A DNA stretch of 64,000 nucleotides from Tetrahymena thermophila SB210 (taxonomy: Eukaryota > Ciliophora > Oligohymenophorea > Hymenostomatida > Tetrahymenidae). The translations under genes and the position numbers were made by a program. Location: the NCBI RefSeq assembly GCF_000189635.1, contig NW_002476407.1, forward strand, positions 806,001 through 870,000, read 5' to 3'. The number at the start of each line of letters is the position of its first letter. Position 1 is the stretch's first letter. Shown here one piece after another: positions 59,966-64,000 of the stretch. Below the pieces are notes generated by a model. It did not search any database. It saw nothing but the letters and a program-made list of their open reading frames with translations, and had not been told where the DNA came from.

Positions 59966-61899
59966 TCATCTGCCCATAGTTGTTAATTAAAATTTAAGAT
60001 TTCTATTCAAGTTATCTAAATTATCATGGTAAACTCTGATAAGATAATCTTTATCCTCTCTTTTTAATTTTGCTTCACCTATTTTTTTGTAAGCAGATTC
60101 CATTTCGTCAAGAATTTTTTTGATTCTTTTTGTGTTTATACGTAGCTTATTTAAAACCATATCCTTATCACTTTTAGATTAACCAACATTTTATATGATA
60201 TTGTCTTCTTCCGGCTCAACATCTTAATCCAATTTTTATGCTTCTTCTAAATTTTTATTAAAATAAATTTACTTTACTTTTTATTAAATTTGAAATAATT
60301 TTTTTTACCTTCGCTTTCTTTAACTTCATTTGATTTGTCTCTTTTAGAATCATCATAGCCTTCCATAATAATAGTGATGAATACGTTTTGTACTGCAGTA
60401 AAGAAAAGAATCATGAACACTATTAAGTAAATTTATCCTAAAATACCTTCAGCCCAAGTATCCATAAATGTTTCATTCACAATATCTCCGTTACTCAAAG
60501 AAAAGAGAGTGATGATTGTGGTTGTTGTGTCTTCAAACTTTGTATATTTCCAGAATATGCACTAGCCCAAAAAAACAAAGCCAAAGAAGAAAGGAAGAAC
60601 ACCCAACAAGAACATAAATATATTAGAAGAAGCTTTCTGTAAAGTGGAGGTCATTAAGTTAACATTCTTGTTATATTAGAGATAGTTCAGCATAATAATC
60701 CATGCAAACATAGATCCAAAACCAATGATAGATTCTTTATAAATGAATACATTTAGATTCTATTCCATGTATGTATCTAAAATGGCTATAAAACATCCAA
60801 TTATTTGAACTATATTCCCTACTATTGATACTACTATCCAGAGGTTGAAAAATTTAAGTTTATTAAAGAAACCAATATCATCCCATTACTTATTATCCTT
60901 TAGCAATTCTTCAATATCCAAATCGTCGCTGTCTTTTTTTTCCTCTATTTACAAAAAGTAGTTTTTTTTAATAAATATAGATATTCAGTAGTGTTTAAAA
61001 TAAATACCTTATTCTAGTTTTTGTATGTCAAAAGAGTCGCGAACTTTTAATTTACTTTCTTCTTCTCTGTGAAAATTGAATTACTTTTAGACATTTTCGT
61101 AAATGATTTTATGCTTGATGTACTTTTTACCAACTTCATAAATATACTTGGTAGAGAGAGCTAACGAAATTATAGCAAGGATAGCAACAATACTATGAAT
61201 AAAGACATAGTTATATCCAAATGTTGACTCAGTATTTTGGCCTTCACACAAGATGCTTTGTGTATCTATTGTTGCTTCTATATTAGCATAGGATTCGAAA
61301 TCGTATTCAATAGTAATTGTCCACTCTAAGCAGGACTACTAATCTGGAGAGTCGCTATATCTGGTAAAAGTTTTTATGCCTTCAGAAATAAAGTTCATCT
61401 TAGTGATTTAGTTTAAAAAATTTTTAACAGAAACTTCGTCATCGATATCAAAAGGCTATTTAATGCATTTTTCAATATCAGGAATTTCTACATCTGCTTG
61501 CTAAGCATTTTCTAAATTGAATTCAGAATAGTAAATCTATAGAGAATTCTTGCTGCTTGTAATGTCAGCATACTAAAGAAGTTTATCATTCAAATTAGAT
61601 AAAGTTGTGCATACATTTCTCACGTTTTCAGTAAACTGCTCTAATTTGTAAAAAGGCACAGAATTTGACTCATCATCTGAACCAAATAAAATATATTTAA
61701 AGACTTAATGCTAGGCACGAGAATGAGATGTTCTAAGAGAAACCATAGACAAAGCCTAATAGGTAGTGAATATCACTAAAAGAATATGAATTAAAAACTT
61801 CCATGGAAACCTGTTAAATTTATAGTACTTTTAAAATGGGCTCAAAGTGATCTTCTCATTGAAGCTCATTTTGTATTATCTACTTTTAATATTGTTCAT
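59966..61899 (-). CDS. mucolipin/TRPML-type cation channel
   Basis: Three exons, 602 aa, start ATG at 61899 (an in-frame ATG at 61869 is the alternative), TGA at 59966-59968. Introns lie at 60945-61007 (63 nt) and 60247-60308 (62 nt). TM1 (about 30-50, FPWKFLIHILLVIFTTYQAL) is followed by a luminal loop of about 180 residues with several Cys, then TM2 (about 228-252), TM3 (about 328-350), TM4 (about 368-390), TM5 (about 402-430, LLGVLPFFFGFVFLGQCIFW), the pore IITLFSLSNGDIV, and TM6 (about 465-490, FFTAVQNVFITIIMEGY). The large TM1-TM2 loop and the NGD pore motif point to the TRPML/polycystin superfamily, nearest to mucolipins, which release Ca2+ and Fe2+ from endolysosomes. The C-terminal 100 residues are charged and helical. 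Endolysosomal location is inference. Confidence 0.9.
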
Positions 61900-62843
61900 T
61901 TTTTCTCAAATACTTTATTGCTTCGTATTTATCTAAGGACAGAAAATATTTTTAATATCTCCAAATTTGAAATTAATATAAATAGCTATGTAAAAAAAAC
62001 TAAATATAAATGGCTTTCAACTTGATTTTCTAGCTATTATTAAAAGTTTTGTTGTTTGTTTAACTAATTATTTTGATTAAATTTTAATCAGCTTAAGATA
62101 ATAATTATTAGATTGTTTAATGCAAATTTAATCTTTAATTTACAAATTCTCTCAATGAACTTATAAAATTAAAAGAAAAAAGAGGCTTGACACAATTTTT
62201 AGAAGCTTTTCAATTAGCCTATGAAATGCTCATTTTATAAACAAATAGTCTTTATTTTTAGACTTTTTCTTAAATACAATATCATTCCAAATATTATGTT
62301 GGTGCCTTTTTAACATTTTACACTAGTAGTACTACTTTTAATAATTTTTAATTCCTTAATTATAATTAAGACTAAATATTTTTTTTGTCTCTTTTTCATA
62401 AAAAGTTTAAAAAATAAATCATCTTTTTAAATTTAGTTTTCATGGTTTGAAGCAATCATTATTTTGTTTTTTAACAATTTTGTTAAAATTAAAAAGTTGT
62501 TTGTTATTCATGAGCAAAAATTAAAATAAAAATTTCTGATTTTATTTTGCTTACATCTTTTATTAAGTAACTTAAATTAAATAAATACTTGTGAATTTAA
62601 TAATTTTAGATGGATATAAATATTTTAATAATCTTAAATAAAATTGAGACTAATATTCATATTAATTAAAAAATGTGAAGATATATTATAATTGATATAT
62701 GTATGTATTGATACTTTCTAATATTTTTCTGATAAGGCATTACTAAAATTAACATTTTTATTATCAATTAATACTAAAAAAAACTCTTTGTATTTGGCAA
62801 CAATTAAAATAGAAATAATATCTTTTATTTGTTGTATAAATTT
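61900..62843. other. divergent intergenic region
   Basis: About 940 bp between two genes transcribed away from each other, holding both promoters. AT-rich; no gene or RNA was recognised. Confidence 0.55.
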
Positions 62844-64000
62844 ATGATTGACAATTTAACTAGCACAAGAAATTCTCAAGGAATTAAAGAGAAGGGTGAA
62901 ACATATTCCATTCAAAATAAAACCAACGATTCATATGTTTCAAATTAAAATGAGTAGCTAAATTTTGAAACATCTAAATAGCTCAACGATTAAACTATTA
63001 GTTCTAAAATTGTAATTATCTCACCAATAAGGAAAGAAAGCCAAATGAGGTAATTTAAATTTTATTGATATGCTGCATTAAATTTATTTTATGTTTAATA
63101 GCGACAAAGACTAAAACATATTTAGATTGAATACGCAAAAATTTGGCTTAGATTCATAGAATGTAATTCCTTATAAAGTCTTATTTTATAAACAATATTT
63201 TAATGTACTCCATCCATAAAATAATATATTCAGATTAACCTTGATAGAATTAGAAGTTTGATGACAAATTATGCTTCAAATAAGAGCTATTTAAAGGAAA
63301 TCAATAATGTCACAAAAAAATAAAATGATCCTCATTCTTAGTCAAGAAGTTATAGTAAATCTAGCATAACTTAACTATTAAATGAAACAGAGTAACTTCC
63401 ATAGTTATAAAAGTATACACTTAAGGATATATTTTATAGAACACCTATTGGTCCTGTGTTTCATGATTTTAAAAAAGAAATAGCTTAGCCAGAAGGCGAA
63501 CAAAAATAATTTATGATGTAGTTTGGAGGTTCGATAATGCTCTATTTTAAAACTCTCAAACTTCTACTATTTTGCATAATCTTTATGTCTTTAATGAGTT
63601 TATTTCAACTAATATTAAATATATCTATAAATATTACAGATCCAAATGATAAAGCTTAAAAGTAACTTGATGAATTTTTATATGGAGCTTCCATAGCTCC
63701 TATTGCCTCATTAAACAGAAATTGTAATTTGAAGGAGATAAATTATTCCAATAATGATTATCAGTTTAGTTGTCCTTAAGGTTTTGTAAATGTAGATTCA
63801 ATAATAATTGGGACAATTAACAATTATACAAGTTTTAATAGCAAAGATTGTTATTATTTAGATCCTTTTTTCGATGTAAATCATTTATAAGGATGGAAAA
63901 ACACAACATAATACCAGGATCTGTTCAATACTTGTGATGGGTAAAAGAAGTGTAGCTTTGATATTATTTCATTGGCTTTGTAAAAAAGGGAATATTTAAA
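62844..64000 (+). CDS. membrane protein with Cys-rich ectodomain, cut by window end
   Basis: 5' complete, 3' truncated. ATG at 62844 (MIDNLTSTRNSQGIK). Introns at 63050-63101 (52 nt) and 63163-63233 (71 nt) restore one open frame that runs to base 64000. The N-terminal region of about 190 residues is hydrophilic and Ser/Gln-rich and includes YRTPIGPVFHDF. One membrane segment follows (LLLFCIIFMSLMSLFQLILN). The ectodomain has a regular Cys pattern: NRNCNLKEI, QFSCPQGFVN, SKDCYYLDP, FNTCDGQKKCSFDI. The closing C-D-G-x-x-x-C and the spacing recall SUEL-type lectin domains. Large multi-pass ciliate membrane proteins with such a start exist, but the rest lies outside the window. Confidence 0.75.

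Noticed and set aside
1..64000. Reading the many in-frame TAA/TAG codons as widespread pseudogenisation
   Set aside because: Frames are consistently open with TAA/TAG as Gln and all complete genes end at TGA, with recognisable families intact across those codons. This is the ciliate code, not decay.

Overview
The window is ciliate macronuclear DNA, most likely Tetrahymena or a close relative. Read with the standard code almost nothing is open beyond about 100 codons. Read with UAA and UAG as glutamine and UGA as the only stop, 25 long genes appear. Twenty-four have their 3' end in the window and all of these end at TGA. The introns I could place are AT-rich GT...AG, mostly 52-275 nt, which argues against Paramecium (20-33 nt). 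Intergenic DNA is extremely AT-rich. No telomeric CCCCAA repeats, transposons, CRISPR or rRNA were seen, so this is an internal piece of a macronuclear chromosome. All exon models were built by eye from open frames, splice consensus and phase. Every complete model closes to a whole number of codons, but none is confirmed by transcripts.

Layout. 40-2921 (+): multi-pass membrane protein whose frame is open to the window edge. 3422-7890 (-): cyclic-nucleotide-binding K+ channel with a CCHC knuckle. 8504-11000 (-): unknown Q/N/K-rich protein. 11519-11590 (+): tRNA-Asp(GUC). 12475-13782 (+): membrane-anchored glycine-zipper protein. 15123-15986 (-): secreted class 3 lipase. 17942-19519 (+): SLC33-type acetyl-CoA transporter. 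20062-22020 (-): B-box-like/SPRY-like protein. 23107-24093 (-): deoxyribose-phosphate aldolase. 25171-27268 (-): sugar transporter. 28230-30281 (-): HOOK-domain coiled-coil protein.

30866-42753 holds six tandem, same-strand (-) protein kinase genes of two subtypes in the order A1 A2 B1 B2 A3 B3, with their flanking DNA duplicated too. B1 has lost catalytic residues. A3 has lost its expected ATG. Upstream of B1 lies a decayed copy of the first exon of the next gene.

43110-45141 (+): Gln-rich then Arg/Ser/Asp-rich protein, divergent from B3. 45582-46847 (-): Asn/Gln-rich protein. 47004-47700: AT-rich tandem repeat of about 200 bp. 48154-49746 (-): Cys/His N-terminus plus possible propeller. 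50652-52655 (+): three-finger CCCH RNA-binding protein in seven exons. 55139-56095 (-): propeller-like protein. 57626-58564 (-): acidic unknown. 59966-61899 (-): mucolipin/TRPML-type channel. 62844-64000 (+): membrane protein cut by the window end.

The genes do not form one pathway. They are a normal eukaryotic mix of ion channels, transporters, metabolism, RNA binding, a cytoskeletal adaptor and lineage-expanded kinases. The most unusual part is the kinase array, where duplication, catalytic decay and gene fossils can be read directly.
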